From positions 3,074,001-3,138,000 of the forward strand of contig NZ_CP035088.1 in the NCBI RefSeq assembly GCF_004786035.1: a stretch of DNA of 64,000 nt, in the 5' to 3' direction. Both the position numbers and the translations under genes were made by a program. Under the pieces are notes generated by a model that saw only the letters and a list, made by a program, of their open reading frames with translations, was not told the origin of the DNA and did no database searches. The DNA is from Pseudomonas viciae (GTDB taxonomy: Bacteria; Pseudomonadota; Gammaproteobacteria; Pseudomonadales; Pseudomonadaceae). Shown here piece by piece: positions 9,064 through 18,205 of the stretch; the stretch's first letter is position 1; each line of letters starts with the position of its first letter.

Positions 9064-10227
9064 ATGCTAAAGGCCCAGAGCGAAGGTGTGGTGAGCGCCA
9101 TGTCCCAGGCCACGGACGTCCAGCAGGTGGCCCAGGAGCTGGCGCGACAGTTGTTGCACCCGCACCTGGGCTTCGTGCTGTTCTTCTGTTCCGCCGAATA
9201 CAACTTACCGGCCCTCGGCCAGGCGCTGTCCCAGAGCTTCGGCGGGATTCGCCTGGTGGGTTGCACCAGCGCCGGGGAAATCACCGCCCAGGGTTATGGC
9301 CGCAACTGCGTGACGGCGGTGGGCTTCGATCATCGGCATTTTTCCATCGCCGCCGAGCTGATCGGCGAAATGGAACACTTCAGCCTGATCGACGCCCAGC
9401 AAATGGTCGAGCGATTGGCCAGCGGTTGCCGCAGCAACGCCCTGGCACCGATCAAGGGCCACAGTTTCGCCTTGACCCTGCTCGACGGCCTGTCCAGCCG
9501 CGAGGAAATGGTCCTGGCCGCCTTGAGCGCCGCACTCGGGGATATCCCGCATTTCGGCGGTTCCGCCGGTGACGATAATTACCTGACCCACACCCATGTG
9601 TACTTCGAAGGCCAGTTCCACAGCGGCGCGGCCGTGGTGCTGCTGATCAATACCTGGCTGGAGTTCGAAGTGTTCACCACCCATCACATCCTGCCGCGAG
9701 AGGAAAAACTGGTGGTGACCGGCGCTGACAGCGCTTCACGACGGGTCTATGAACTCAACGCCGAGCCCGCCGCCGAGGAATACGCCCGGCACATCGGCGT
9801 GCCGGTGAGCGCACTCGACTATCGGGTCTTCGCCGCCCACCCGCTGGCGGTGCGCATCAATGACCAGTACTACGTGCGGGCCATCCAGCAGGTGCACCCG
9901 GACCTGAGCCTGAGCTTCTACTGTGCGGTGGAGAACGGCATCGTCCTTACCGCGATGACTCCGGGCCCCTTGCTGGACAACCTGCAAAACCTGTTCGACG
10001 GCTTGCAGGCACGCCTCGGCGACTTGCTGCTGACCATCGGCTGTGACTGTTTCCTCCGACGCCTGGAGCTGGAAGACCGTGGCGGCCTGGAGCAGATCGG
10101 CCAGTTCCTGCGCGAACAACGGGTGATGGGTTTCAACACCTATGGAGAACAGTTCAATGGCATGCACATCAACCAGACCTTCACCGGAGTTGCCATTGCC
10201 CGCCATCGCGTCCCCGGCCATCGCTGA
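9064..10227 (+). CDS. FIST-domain sensory protein
   Basis: This 387-residue soluble protein has a FIST_N domain (about residues 30-225; LVGCTSAGEI, then HFGGSAGDD) followed by a FIST_C domain (about 230-370; LNAEPAAEEYARHIG, GIVLTAMTPGPLLDNL). FIST proteins are thought to bind small ligands and to work with signalling partners. The start at 9064 has GGAGG six bases upstream; earlier in-frame codons lack a ribosome-binding site. The next gene, a PAS hybrid kinase, overlaps its 3' end by up to 86 bases, a strong sign that they act together in sensing. The ligand is unknown; an alcohol-pathway metabolite is a fair guess from position. Confidence 0.88.
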   Translation: MLKAQSEGVVSAMSQATDVQQVAQELARQLLHPHLGFVLFFCSAEYNLPALGQALSQSFGGIRLVGCTSAGEITAQGYGRNCVTAVGFDHRHFSIAAELIGEMEHFSLIDAQQMVERLASGCRSNALAPIKGHSFALTLLDGLSSREEMVLAALSAALGDIPHFGGSAGDDNYLTHTHVYFEGQFHSGAAVVLLINTWLEFEVFTTHHILPREEKLVVTGADSASRRVYELNAEPAAEEYARHIGVPVSALDYRVFAAHPLAVRINDQYYVRAIQQVHPDLSLSFYCAVENGIVLTAMTPGPLLDNLQNLFDGLQARLGDLLLTIGCDCFLRRLELEDRGGLEQIGQFLREQRVMGFNTYGEQFNGMHINQTFTGVAIARHRVPGHR

Positions 10228-12799
10228 GCTGCAGGCGCAGATCGCCAGCCTGCAGCATGAAAACAACAAGCTGCGGCGGATCAACGCTGCGCTGATCGAA
10301 CGGGTGGAGTCCGGCGTGACCCGGGGCAATGACCCGTATGCGGCGTTCCAGCATTCGGTGGTATTGGCCGAGCAGGTTCGCGAGCGCACCGACGCGCTAA
10401 ACCAGGCGATGGCCGAACTCAAGGCCGGCAATCACTTGCTGGGCGAGGCGCGGCTGCGGGCGGAAACCGCCCATCGACATTTGATCGACGCCATCGAGAG
10501 CATTTCCGATGCATTTGTGCTGTTTGATGAGCAGCAACGCATCGTCCTGTTCAACAGCCGCTTCAAGGCGTTCTGGGCCAACAGCCGGGTCCGCATCATC
10601 GCCGGGATGCGCCTGTCGCAGGTCAAGCGCTTGATGACCGCCAACGGTTTGTTCAGCGAAGAACCCCGTGGGCAGGCCGATGAGCATGTGTTGTACCGCT
10701 TGCAGAACGGTCGCTGGCTGCAAGTCAGCGAGCGGCCGACCCAGGAAGGCGGGCGGGTGATCCTGTTTACCGACATCACCGACGTCAAACTCAGCGAAAC
10801 CGTGCGCCGCGAGCAGGCCATCGCGCAGAAATCCCACTTGTTGCAACGGGCGGTGGACAACCTGTCCCAGGGCGTGGCGATGGTCAACGCCCAAGGCGTG
10901 CTGGAACTGTGGAACCGGCGGTTCCTGGAACTCAGTGGCCTGGCGCCGGTGGCGGCCCATCGGTCGTTCAGCGAGGTCATCGCCGACAGCGAACTGCACC
11001 TGCTGACCCCGGCCAGTCGCGACAGCAATGGGCGGCTGATTCACGAATGCGAACAGCGCCTCTCCGATGGCCGGGTCCTGGAGATTCGCACTCATCCGCT
11101 GCCCACCGGCGGTTACGTCAACACCTTCACCGACATCACCGAGCGCTACCAACACGCTGAGGCCCTGAGCGAAAGCGAGCGCTGGATCCGCCTGATCACC
11201 GACCATGTGCCGGCGCTGATTGCCTACCTCAACGCCGATCTGGTCTACGAATTCACCAACAAGGTCTACGAACAATGGTACTGCTGGCCGCGCGGCGTGA
11301 TGCTCGGCCAGAGCTTGCGCGAGGCCCACAGCGAGCAGCATTACCAACGCCTGGAGGCCTACGTGGCCCGGGCCTTGGCCGGTGAGAGCGTGACGTTCGA
11401 GTTCGCCGAAACCAACATCAACAACCAGGAACGCTACATGTTGCGTTCCTATGTGCCCAACCGGCTGGCCAATGGCGAGGTGGTGGGGATCTTCGTGCTG
11501 ATCCGCGACATCACCGAACGTCGCCGCACCGCCGAAGCCTTGCACCAGGCTTATCAGAACCTGGAACAACGCGTGCAGGAACGCACCGCCGAACTCACCA
11601 CGCTCAACGATCAGTTATTGCGCGAGATCGACGAGCGCAGCCGCGCGGAATTGCGCCTGCGGGAGGCCAAGCGCGAGGCTGAGCAGGCCAACCTGTCGAA
11701 AACCAAATTCCTCGCGGCCGTCAGCCACGACCTGTTGCAACCGCTCAACGCCGCGCGGCTGTTCACCAGCGCTTTGCTCGAGCGCCGCGAGCCGGTGGCG
11801 AACGCGCAACTGGTGCGCAACGTCAGCCATTCGCTGCAGGACGTGGAAAACCTGCTGGGCACCCTAGTGGACATTTCCAAGCTCGACGCCGGGGTGATCA
11901 AGGCCGATATCGCCCCGTTCGCCCTCAGCGAATTGCTCGACAACCTGGCCGCCGAATACGCCGAGGTCGCCCGCAGCGAAGGGCTGGAACTGCGCTTTGT
12001 GCCTTGTTCGGCCCTGGTCCGGAGCGACATTCAGTTGTTGGCGCGGATCCTGCGCAACCTGCTCAGCAATGCCATTCGCTACACCGATAGCGGTCGGGTA
12101 GTGCTGGGATGCCGGCGGCAGGGGCAACGGCTGTCTATCCAGGTCTGGGACAGCGGCATAGGCATCGCCGAGAACCGCCTGGAGGAAATTTTCCAGGAGT
12201 TCAAGCGCGGCGACGTGCAGCGCCCGGACCAGGACCGAGGCTTGGGCTTGGGGCTGGCGATTGTCGAGAAGATCGCCGGGATCCTCGGGCACCGGATCCA
12301 GGTTCGCTCATGGCCGGGCAAGGGTTCGATGTTCGCCATCGAAGTGCCCCTCAGCGCCACCGCGCCCAAGCCGTTGCCGTGCCTGGACATGAGCGAACCG
12401 ATGCTCGAGCGCTTGCGTGGAGCGCGGGTCTGGGTGCTGGATAACGACGCGGCGATCTGCGCAGGCATGCGGACCTTGTTGGAGGGCTGGGGTTGCCGGG
12501 TGGTCACCGCGTTGTCGGAGCAGGACCTGGCCCGCCAGGTGGACAACTACCATGCCGAGGCGGACCTGCTGATCGCCGACTATCACCTGGACAACGAGCA
12601 GAACGGTGTCGACGCCGTGGCCCGGATCAACGCCCGCCGTACTTCAGCGATCCCGGCCATGATGATCACCGCCAACTACAGCAACGAACTCAAGCAGCAG
12701 ATCCGCGAACTGGGCCATACCCTGATGCACAAGCCAGTGCGGCCGATGAAGTTGAAGATTGCGATGAGTCATTTGCTGGGTCAGTCCCAGAACCATTAA
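10142..12799 (+). CDS. PAS-containing hybrid sensor histidine kinase (PedS1/ErcS'-like)
   Basis: This 885-residue cytoplasmic hybrid kinase has an N-terminal coiled coil, two or three PAS domains (about residues 110-460), a second coiled coil, HisKA with phosphorylatable His529 (AAVSHDLLQPLNAARL), an ATPase domain (NLLSNAIRYT, GLGLGLAIVEKI) and a C-terminal receiver with Asp813 (LLIADYHLD). No transmembrane segment is seen. The start is uncertain: ATG at 10142 or ATG at 10157, the latter with GGAG nine bases before it; both lie inside the FIST gene. By position it corresponds to the kinase beside AgmR in other Pseudomonas ped/exa regions, and it probably signals to AgmR. REP sequence separates it from convergent agmR. 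Confidence 0.88.
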   Translation: MENSSMACTSTRPSPELPLPAIASPAIAELQAQIASLQHENNKLRRINAALIERVESGVTRGNDPYAAFQHSVVLAEQVRERTDALNQAMAELKAGNHLLGEARLRAETAHRHLIDAIESISDAFVLFDEQQRIVLFNSRFKAFWANSRVRIIAGMRLSQVKRLMTANGLFSEEPRGQADEHVLYRLQNGRWLQVSERPTQEGGRVILFTDITDVKLSETVRREQAIAQKSHLLQRAVDNLSQGVAMVNAQGVLELWNRRFLELSGLAPVAAHRSFSEVIADSELHLLTPASRDSNGRLIHECEQRLSDGRVLEIRTHPLPTGGYVNTFTDITERYQHAEALSESERWIRLITDHVPALIAYLNADLVYEFTNKVYEQWYCWPRGVMLGQSLREAHSEQHYQRLEAYVARALAGESVTFEFAETNINNQERYMLRSYVPNRLANGEVVGIFVLIRDITERRRTAEALHQAYQNLEQRVQERTAELTTLNDQLLREIDERSRAELRLREAKREAEQANLSKTKFLAAVSHDLLQPLNAARLFTSALLERREPVANAQLVRNVSHSLQDVENLLGTLVDISKLDAGVIKADIAPFALSELLDNLAAEYAEVARSEGLELRFVPCSALVRSDIQLLARILRNLLSNAIRYTDSGRVVLGCRRQGQRLSIQVWDSGIGIAENRLEEIFQEFKRGDVQRPDQDRGLGLGLAIVEKIAGILGHRIQVRSWPGKGSMFAIEVPLSATAPKPLPCLDMSEPMLERLRGARVWVLDNDAAICAGMRTLLEGWGCRVVTALSEQDLARQVDNYHAEADLLIADYHLDNEQNGVDAVARINARRTSAIPAMMITANYSNELKQQIRELGHTLMHKPVRPMKLKIAMSHLLGQSQNH

Positions 12800-12812
12800 G
12801 CCGAACGGCTGT

Positions 12813-12897
12813 GTGGGAGCAAAGCTTGCTTGCGATACAGGCGCCTCGGTTCCCTGGAAGACCGCGCCATCTTCATCGCGAGCAAGCTTTGCTCCCA
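12813..12897. repeat. Inverted pair of REP elements
   Basis: TGGGAGCAAAGCTTGCT (from 12814) and AGCAAGCTTTGCTCCCA (12881-12897) face each other across about 50 bases, between the convergent hybrid kinase and agmR genes. It could act as a bidirectional terminator. Confidence 0.85.
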
Positions 12898-12917
12898 AAG
12901 CTATGGTGTGGTGCCTT

Positions 12918-13583
12918 TCACCGCCGCAAATAAGCCCCGAAATCAATATCCCCGGCACTGAGGATCGCCTGCACCCGGTTGTGCACATTGAGTTTGCGCA
13001 GGATGGCCGAGACGTGGGCCTTGACCGTGGTTTCGGCGATATCCAGCGTATAGGCGATCTGCTTGTTCGACTCGCCTTTGGTCATGCGTTCAAGCACCAG
13101 CAGCTGCTTGCGGGTCAGGGCCTGGAGCAATTCCGGTGGGAAGCTCGGGTTTTCGTTCAGGCGCCGGCCCATCGGGCTTTTTTGCGTGCGAATGATGTCG
13201 GGCGGCAGGTACACGTTGCCGTTGAGAATCTGCTCGATGGCGTCGGTCATCTGCGAACGTGGAGAGGATTTGGTGATGAAGCCCACCGCGCCATAGGTGA
13301 TGGCCTGCAAGACCACCTGCTTGTCCTGCTCGGCGGAGACGATCACCACCGGGATGGTTGGCGCCTCGTTGCGCAGATTGATCAGGCCATTGAGGCCGTG
13401 CATGCCAGGCATGTTCAGGTCCAGCAGGATCAGGTCCAGGTCGTCGTGCTCGCGGGTCAGCGCCAGGGCGCTGTCCAGGTCGGCGGTTTCCATCACCTCG
13501 CTGCCAGGAAAACCGTCGCTGATGACGTTGTGGATGGCTTCGCGAAACAGTGGGTGATCGTCGGCTATCAGGATTTTATACAT
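12918..13583 (-). CDS. agmR: LuxR-family response regulator AgmR/PedR1 (ErbR)
   Basis: This 221-residue response regulator has a receiver domain with acidic pocket [10 protein letters not shown] and phospho-acceptor Asp55 ([10 protein letters not shown]), then a LuxR helix-turn-helix ([33 protein letters not shown]). It is very close to the P. aeruginosa AgmR sequence as I recall it, the activator of ethanol oxidation and PQQ genes. The MYKILIADD start at 13583 has GAGGTG at a normal distance; an ATG six bases upstream is too close to that site. It follows the CXXCW gene by 54 bases, so it may share that gene's promoter and regulate itself. AgmR is the best candidate to bind the GCATTCG-type promoters. 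Confidence 0.92.
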   Translation of the reverse strand: MYKILIADDHPLFREAIHNVISDGFPGSEVMETADLDSALALTREHDDLDLILLDLNMPGMHGLNGLINLRNEAPTIPVVIVSAEQDKQVVLQAITYGAVGFITKSSPRSQMTDAIEQILNGNVYLPPDIIRTQKSPMGRRLNENPSFPPELLQALTRKQLLVLERMTKGESNKQIAYTLDIAETTVKAHVSAILRKLNVHNRVQAILSAGDIDFGAYLRR

Positions 13584-13637
13584 GGCCATTCACCTCGTTA
13601 TTGTATGGGCAGGGCTGTTGCGTGCACTTCTTGCAAA

Positions 13638-14171
13638 TCAGGGAAAGGGTTCGGGCCGGGCCGCTTGCAGGGGCAGGTTGGCCGTCTCCCAGGCATCGAG
13701 GCCATCGCGATACCAATACACATGCTTATAGCCCATGGCGGCGGCGCGTTTTACCGCGTTCCAGCTCAACCAGCAATCCGAGCGGCAATAGAAGACCAGC
13801 GGTTGATCCGCGCGCCCGGCGGTGGCCTTGCGCAGATGATAGGTGAAGTACTCCTGCCAGGTCGGGTCGAGATCACCGTCGCCGGTATTGGCCAGCCACA
13901 GGCTGCCGGGAAGGTTGGCGTGGGGCTCATTGTCGATGAACTGTCCCTGGACCCAGGGCCGACGGTAGACGTCGATCAGCACCGGGCGCGGCGATTGTCC
14001 GAGCAGTTGTTGCAAGGCTTGGGTGTCGAGCGTCCGTGCGCCGTCCACCGCTACGGGTGTCGGGCTACGGTAAAGGGCGATACGGTATCCCTGCGGGGAA
14101 AACAGCGGGGTGTCGGCCTGTGCGACATTCAGCGCCAGGCCCAGCAAGATGATCGCCAGCAAACGGGGCAT
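13638..14171 (-). CDS. PQQ-dependent catabolism-associated CXXCW motif protein
   Basis: This 177-residue exported protein has a signal peptide (cleaved after VAQA) and a rhodanese-like domain ending with FYCRSDCWLSWNAVKRA, which contains the diagnostic Cys-x-x-Cys-Trp motif. The family occurs only beside PQQ-dependent alcohol oxidation genes. The function is not established; a periplasmic redox or sulfur-transfer role in quinoprotein maturation has been suggested by the fold. It heads a probable operon with agmR and has its own GCATTCA-N19-TGTAAT promoter. Confidence 0.88.
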   Translation of the reverse strand: MPRLLAIILLGLALNVAQADTPLFSPQGYRIALYRSPTPVAVDGARTLDTQALQQLLGQSPRPVLIDVYRRPWVQGQFIDNEPHANLPGSLWLANTGDGDLDPTWQEYFTYHLRKATAGRADQPLVFYCRSDCWLSWNAVKRAAAMGYKHVYWYRDGLDAWETANLPLQAARPEPFP

Positions 14172-14199
14172 AGGAATTTATCCTTTTTGTTATGCGCCC

Positions 14200-14231
14200 A
14201 TTACATGCCAGGGTCGAGGTCTTGTGAATGC
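14200..14231 (-). promoter_or_regulatory. Ped-type promoter of the CXXCW gene: GCATTCA-N19-TGTAAT
   Basis: On the minus strand GCATTCA (14231-14225) is followed by 19 bases and TGTAAT (14205-14200), 28 bases before the ATG at 14171. Spacing is identical to the boxes at 8998, 23087, 29867 and 31643. Confidence 0.6.
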
Positions 14232-14252
14232 GACCATAGACAGGAAAACCAG

Positions 14253-14265
14253 TACTAAAGTCGTA
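14253..14265. promoter_or_regulatory. Degenerate copy of the TACCAAGGnAGTA element
   Basis: TACTAAAGTCGTA matches 10 of 13 bases of the element TACCAAGGTAGTA at 18129. It lies 82 bases upstream of the CXXCW start and just beyond its GCATTCA box. Confidence 0.35.
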
Positions 14266-14335
14266 ATTTGAGACGATGGATCCTGCACAGCCCCCACAGG
14301 AATCCATCCACCAGGGAAGACGTGTGTGGGCTGGA

Positions 14336-15127
14336 TCAGTTCGCCTTACGCAACGCCGCATGCTGCGGATTGAACGTCCACACCGCCAGCAGCGCGAACA
14401 CCAGGGTCAAGCCTACGCACACCGCCATCGCCAACAGGTTGAACTGCTCATACAAGGCAAAACGCACCAATTCCACCCCGTGGGTGAATGGGTTCACCGC
14501 GCACAGCCAATACAGCCAGGGGCTGGCCTCGAGCATTTTCCACAGTGGGTACAGCGCCGAGGACAGGAAGAACATCGGGAAGATCACGAAATTCATCACC
14601 CCGGCGAAGTTTTCCAACTGCCGGATGGCGTTGGACAGCAACAAACCCAGGGCGCTGAGCATCAGGGCCACCAGCAGCAGGGCCGGCAGGGCGAGCAACA
14701 GGCCCATGGTCGGCGGCTGGATGCCGTACAGCCAGGCAATCGCGAGAAAGGCGTAGACCTGCAACAGCGAGATCAGCGAGGTCGCCAACAACTTGCTTGC
14801 CAGCAGAAAAGCCCGGGGCAGGGGGCTGGTCAACAGCACGCGCATGCTGCCCATTTCCCGGTCGTAGACCATCGACAGCGAACCTTGCATGCCGTTGAAC
14901 AGCAGGATCATGCAGGCCAGTCCGGGCACGATATACACCTCGTAGGGAATGTAGGTGTCATAGGGCGCGATGATGGCGATGCCCAGCGCTGCGCGAAAGC
15001 CGGCAGCGAACACCAGCAACCACAGCAGCGGCCGCACCAGGGCACTGAGCAACCGCGTGCGTTGCAACACAAAGCGCAGCCATTCGCGCGTCACGATGCC
15101 ACTGAAACAATGCCAGTACGCGCTCAT
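14336..15127 (-). CDS. pedC: ABC transporter permease of the PQQ alcohol dehydrogenase system (PedC-like)
   Basis: This 263-residue ABC-2-type permease has about six membrane segments (for example VRPLLWLLVFAAGFRAALG, MLSALGLLLSNAIR, FALLAVWTF). It carries the ABC-2 signature region FVIFPMFFLSSALYPL. It is the membrane subunit of an exporter-like system found with quinoprotein alcohol dehydrogenases and named from the ped cluster of P. putida U. Its start codon overlaps the ATPase stop (ATGA at 15124-15127), so expression is coupled. The transported molecule is unknown. It is the last gene of a four-gene minus-strand operon. Confidence 0.85.
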   Translation of the reverse strand: MSAYWHCFSGIVTREWLRFVLQRTRLLSALVRPLLWLLVFAAGFRAALGIAIIAPYDTYIPYEVYIVPGLACMILLFNGMQGSLSMVYDREMGSMRVLLTSPLPRAFLLASKLLATSLISLLQVYAFLAIAWLYGIQPPTMGLLLALPALLLVALMLSALGLLLSNAIRQLENFAGVMNFVIFPMFFLSSALYPLWKMLEASPWLYWLCAVNPFTHGVELVRFALYEQFNLLAMAVCVGLTLVFALLAVWTFNPQHAALRKAN

Positions 15128-15855
15128 GAATGGACTCCCGAGGCGGTCAAGTGGGTGAAGGCCGAGCCAAGGCTGCCGCCGTGTTCCAGGCTAACGGCAT
15201 CGGCGCGGCCACTGGCGACCAGCCGCCCCTGGTGCACAATCAACAGGTTGTCGCTGGGCCGCACTTCGTCCAACAGATGAGTGGTCCACAGCACGCTGAT
15301 ACCGTGTTCCTGGCACAGTTGCCGCACGTGCAGCCCCAGGGCCAGGCGGCTGGCCGGATCCAGGCCGACGCTGGGCTCGTCCAGCAGCAACAGGCGCGGT
15401 TCATGCAACAGGGCCCGGGCGATTTCCACCCGGCGCCGATGGCCGCCGTTGAGGTCGCGCACCCGCTCGTGGCGTCGCTCTGTCAGGTGCTGACGGGCCA
15501 GTTCGGCGTCGATTCGAATGCTGCCTTGGTGTCGCGACAAGCCATGCAATGCAACGTGATAACGCAGGTTCTGCTCGACACTCAGGTCCAGGTCCAGGGT
15601 GCTCTGCTGGAAAACCACGCCCAACTGGCGCAACGCCGCTCGTGGTGATTTCTGCAGGGAATGACCGCCGACCAGAATGTCGCCGCATTGCACGTCGTAC
15701 AGGCGCGTAAGCAGGGCAATCAGTGTCGACTTGCCAGCCCCATTGGGGCCCAGCAGCGCAGCAAATCCCCCGACGGGCAAGCCGAAGCTCACCTGTTTGA
15801 GGGCTTCACGCGCGCCGTAGGCGAAGCTCAAATCACTGACTTGTAGTGCGTTCAT
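15124..15855 (-). CDS. ABC transporter ATP-binding protein of the PQQ alcohol dehydrogenase system
   Basis: This 243-residue ATPase has Walker A GPNGAGKST (about residue 37), a Q-loop (GVVFQQSTLD), a Walker B followed by LLLDEPSVGLDP, and an H-loop (WTTHLLDE). The expected ABC signature LSGGQ is replaced by DLNGGHRRRVEIA, an unusual variant shared with this PQQ-associated family. It overlaps the beta-propeller gene upstream and the permease gene downstream, both by four bases, so the three are translated together. Confidence 0.9.
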   Translation of the reverse strand: MNALQVSDLSFAYGAREALKQVSFGLPVGGFAALLGPNGAGKSTLIALLTRLYDVQCGDILVGGHSLQKSPRAALRQLGVVFQQSTLDLDLSVEQNLRYHVALHGLSRHQGSIRIDAELARQHLTERRHERVRDLNGGHRRRVEIARALLHEPRLLLLDEPSVGLDPASRLALGLHVRQLCQEHGISVLWTTHLLDEVRPSDNLLIVHQGRLVASGRADAVSLEHGGSLGSAFTHLTASGVHS

Positions 15856-16838
15856 GGCGTGACCACCACGCCCCAGGGATAACGCCCGACCTTCACCGAC
15901 TTGAGCACTTTGCGACGCTCGATGTCGATCACCGAGACATCGCCGCTCACGCCATTGGTTGCCAGTAGCTGGCGTTGGTCCGGGGTGAACGCCAGTTGCC
16001 AGACACGGCGGCCCACCAACAGATAATCCAGCACTTCAAAGGTCTTGGCGTCGATGACCGCCACATGATTGGCCGGGCCCAGGGCGACAAACGCAAGCTT
16101 GCCGTCGGCGCTGAGCTTGATACCCACCGGTTGTACTTTGTCCGGGTGCACGCCTTTGATCTGGAATGTCAGGGTCTTGAGGGGCTTGCGCGTGGCGACG
16201 TCGAGAATCGTCAAGGTACCGCCGATCTCCGCCGATGCCCACAGTTGGGCCCCGTCGTGGCTGAACTCAACGAAACGTGGGCGCTGATCCACCAGCGTAT
16301 TGTCGGCCAAGGTCTGGGTGCTGGTGTCGATCCAGTGCAGCATGTTCGTGGTTTCACTGGTGTTGACCGCCCACTTGCCATCGGGGCTGACGGCCATGCC
16401 TTCGGGCTCGACACCCACACCGATCTGGCCCAGCACTTCGGAGGTCTGGGTATCGATCACCGTGACCAAGGCGTCGTCTTCGTTGGACACGTAGAGCCAG
16501 CGGTCGTTGGGGTGCAGGGCGAACTGCTCGGGGTCTTTGCCGGAGGGCAGTTCCTTGATGATCTTGCGGGTAGCCACGTCCATCACCTGGACTCGGTCTG
16601 AATCACTGGCGCAGATGTACAGCAGGCGATTGTCGTGGGACAGCAGCAAACCTCGGGGGCGCTGGCCCACCGCCAGGGTGTCGATGACTTCCAGGCTTTG
16701 CATGTCGATCAGGCTCAGGCTGTTGTCTTTCTCGTTAGAGACCCAGGCAATACTGGCGGCGGCCGGGCCGGCGACAAGCAGCGCAGCGCCGAGGGCGAGG
16801 GTTTGGCAGAGCAGGGCCGGGCGGAGGAGGCGGCGCAT
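15852..16838 (-). CDS. PQQ-dependent catabolism-associated beta-propeller protein
   Basis: This 328-residue exported protein has a signal peptide (LALGAALLVAGPAAA) and seven repeated YVTN/NHL-like blades (VSNEKDNSLSLID, ICASDSDRVQVMD, VSNEDDALVTVID, VNTSETTNMLHWID and so on). The family occurs with the PQQ-linked ABC system. It probably binds ligand or partner protein in the periplasm. It overlaps the ATPase gene by four bases. The SBP-like gene lies 27 bases upstream on the same strand. Confidence 0.88.
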   Translation of the reverse strand: MRRLLRPALLCQTLALGAALLVAGPAAASIAWVSNEKDNSLSLIDMQSLEVIDTLAVGQRPRGLLLSHDNRLLYICASDSDRVQVMDVATRKIIKELPSGKDPEQFALHPNDRWLYVSNEDDALVTVIDTQTSEVLGQIGVGVEPEGMAVSPDGKWAVNTSETTNMLHWIDTSTQTLADNTLVDQRPRFVEFSHDGAQLWASAEIGGTLTILDVATRKPLKTLTFQIKGVHPDKVQPVGIKLSADGKLAFVALGPANHVAVIDAKTFEVLDYLLVGRRVWQLAFTPDQRQLLATNGVSGDVSVIDIERRKVLKSVKVGRYPWGVVVTP

Positions 16839-16865
16839 GGCGGTTTTCCTTATTGTTGTTATCGA

Positions 16866-18050
16866 TCAGGGGTAACGGCAGCTCACTTCGGGCTGGTCGT
16901 AGCCCAGGCTGTCCATCTCATTGGAAGGGTGCAGAAATCCGTCCTGGGGTGAGGTGCTGACCAGTGCCCGGGGTTGAACCAGGGGAATCGGTTGACGCAG
17001 TTGGCCGTTCCACGGCCGGTAACTGAGCTTGCGGCCCTTGAAGCCATCCAGCGGCAACTGGTCGCTGAGGGCCAGTTGGCGAATGGCGAGCGGCTCGGCC
17101 TGGCGCAGTTTGCCCACGGCGCTGGCGATGCTGCGCACGGCGATCCAGGCGGCGAAGTCGCGGTCATTCATCCAGCGTCCGGCCAGGGCTTCGAAGCGCT
17201 TTTGCAACTGCGCCGCGCCGTAGGTTTCCACGGTCTTGTGCCAACCGGTGGGGGTCAGCCCCTGCGTGCCGGCCACCGGGCGTGGGTACCAGGTTTGATA
17301 GGGCACGTATTCGCCGAAGTCGCCACGCTCATCGGCGACCAGCACCACGTCGTATTCGGCGGTTTGGGTGAACAGCGGCATGTCGGCCTGGGCGCTGCGG
17401 CGTTGGTCGTTGTCCAATTGCCAGGTTTTTTCCGCGACGACCTTCAGGCCGAAGCGCTTCATGGCCCGGCGCAGGGCGGCGGCGTAGGCCAGGTCCTCGG
17501 GCGTTTGGCCGACGATCAGCAAGGCCCGTTGCCACTTGCGCACCACGCTGAACTGCACCAGGGCATCGGCGAGCATGGCCCGGTCGGGCAGGCTGTGCAG
17601 CACGTTGCCCAGGCAGTCGGTGGTGCGCAGGCTGTCGTCGGGGCTGCCGGCATTGAACAGCAGGCTGTCGGGCAGGGCGGCGCTGAGCTGGCGCAGGCTC
17701 GCGGCCGGGGCATTGACCACGAATAGCCGCAGGCCCTGGTCGTGTTGGGTGCGGGCGGCCTGAAGCAAGGCTTCGGGGCTGTCGACGCTGGCGCTTTCCA
17801 GGCGGTAGTCGTGCTTGAGAAAGCGTCCGGTGCTGTTGCTGTCGATGATCGCCAGCTCTGCCCCGCGCAGGCCGGCGTCGGCCGGTTCGGCAATGACGTT
17901 GGACAGCAGCGGCCCCGGGTCGGGGCTATACCCCAGATAGCCGATGCGCACTTGCAACGGCGCCTCGTCGCCCGCCTGGACGATGCTTGGCAGCCAACCA
18001 CTGACGACCGCCAGCAGAGGGATCAAGGCGTAACTGAGAAGCCTGCGCAT
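16866..18050 (-). CDS. ABC substrate-binding-like protein of the PQQ alcohol dehydrogenase system
   Basis: This 394-residue periplasmic protein has a signal peptide (MRRLLSYALIPLLAVVSGWLP) and a type-1 periplasmic-binding fold related to branched-chain amino acid receptors (VRIGYLGYS, AELAIIDSNS, LLFNAGSPDDSLR, DVVLVADERGDFGEYV). The start at 18050 has GGAGG seven bases before it. It heads the operon binding protein, propeller, ATPase, permease. The combination of a binding protein with an exporter-type permease is odd and suggests a sensor or relay role rather than uptake. Confidence 0.85.
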   Translation of the reverse strand: MRRLLSYALIPLLAVVSGWLPSIVQAGDEAPLQVRIGYLGYSPDPGPLLSNVIAEPADAGLRGAELAIIDSNSTGRFLKHDYRLESASVDSPEALLQAARTQHDQGLRLFVVNAPAASLRQLSAALPDSLLFNAGSPDDSLRTTDCLGNVLHSLPDRAMLADALVQFSVVRKWQRALLIVGQTPEDLAYAAALRRAMKRFGLKVVAEKTWQLDNDQRRSAQADMPLFTQTAEYDVVLVADERGDFGEYVPYQTWYPRPVAGTQGLTPTGWHKTVETYGAAQLQKRFEALAGRWMNDRDFAAWIAVRSIASAVGKLRQAEPLAIRQLALSDQLPLDGFKGRKLSYRPWNGQLRQPIPLVQPRALVSTSPQDGFLHPSNEMDSLGYDQPEVSCRYP

Positions 18051-18128
18051 ACCACCTCCATTGCGGGTAGCGCCAGCATAGGAAGCCCTTGGTCGCGGGG
18101 AAATATGCAGAAAGTACCGCCGGGCCAG

Positions 18129-18141
18129 TACCAAGGTAGTA
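18129..18141. promoter_or_regulatory. TACCAAGGTAGTA element between the ABC operon and pedS2
   Basis: This 13-base element, containing the dyad TACC-AA-GGTA, lies 79 bases before the binding-protein start and 65 before the small ORF that leads pedS2. Near-copies occur 107-108 bases before pedF (23055; start of next gene measured from element end 104) and pedH (27785). Confidence 0.45.
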
Positions 18142-18205
18142 ACCCACCGCCGGAGTTGGGGTTTTACGATGCAGGCAATCGTCATTCACCAGGAGCGGAC
18201 AGACT

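Noticed and set aside
14287..14335. Hairpin after the ABC permease considered as a terminator
   Set aside because: The CAGCCC...GGGCTG stem is interrupted and has no T tract on the minus strand.
18050..18128. A sixth GCATTCG-type promoter for the ABC operon (minus-strand GCATATT followed by TATGCT)
   Set aside because: The box is degenerate and the gap is 21 rather than 19 bases, so it was not counted with the five.
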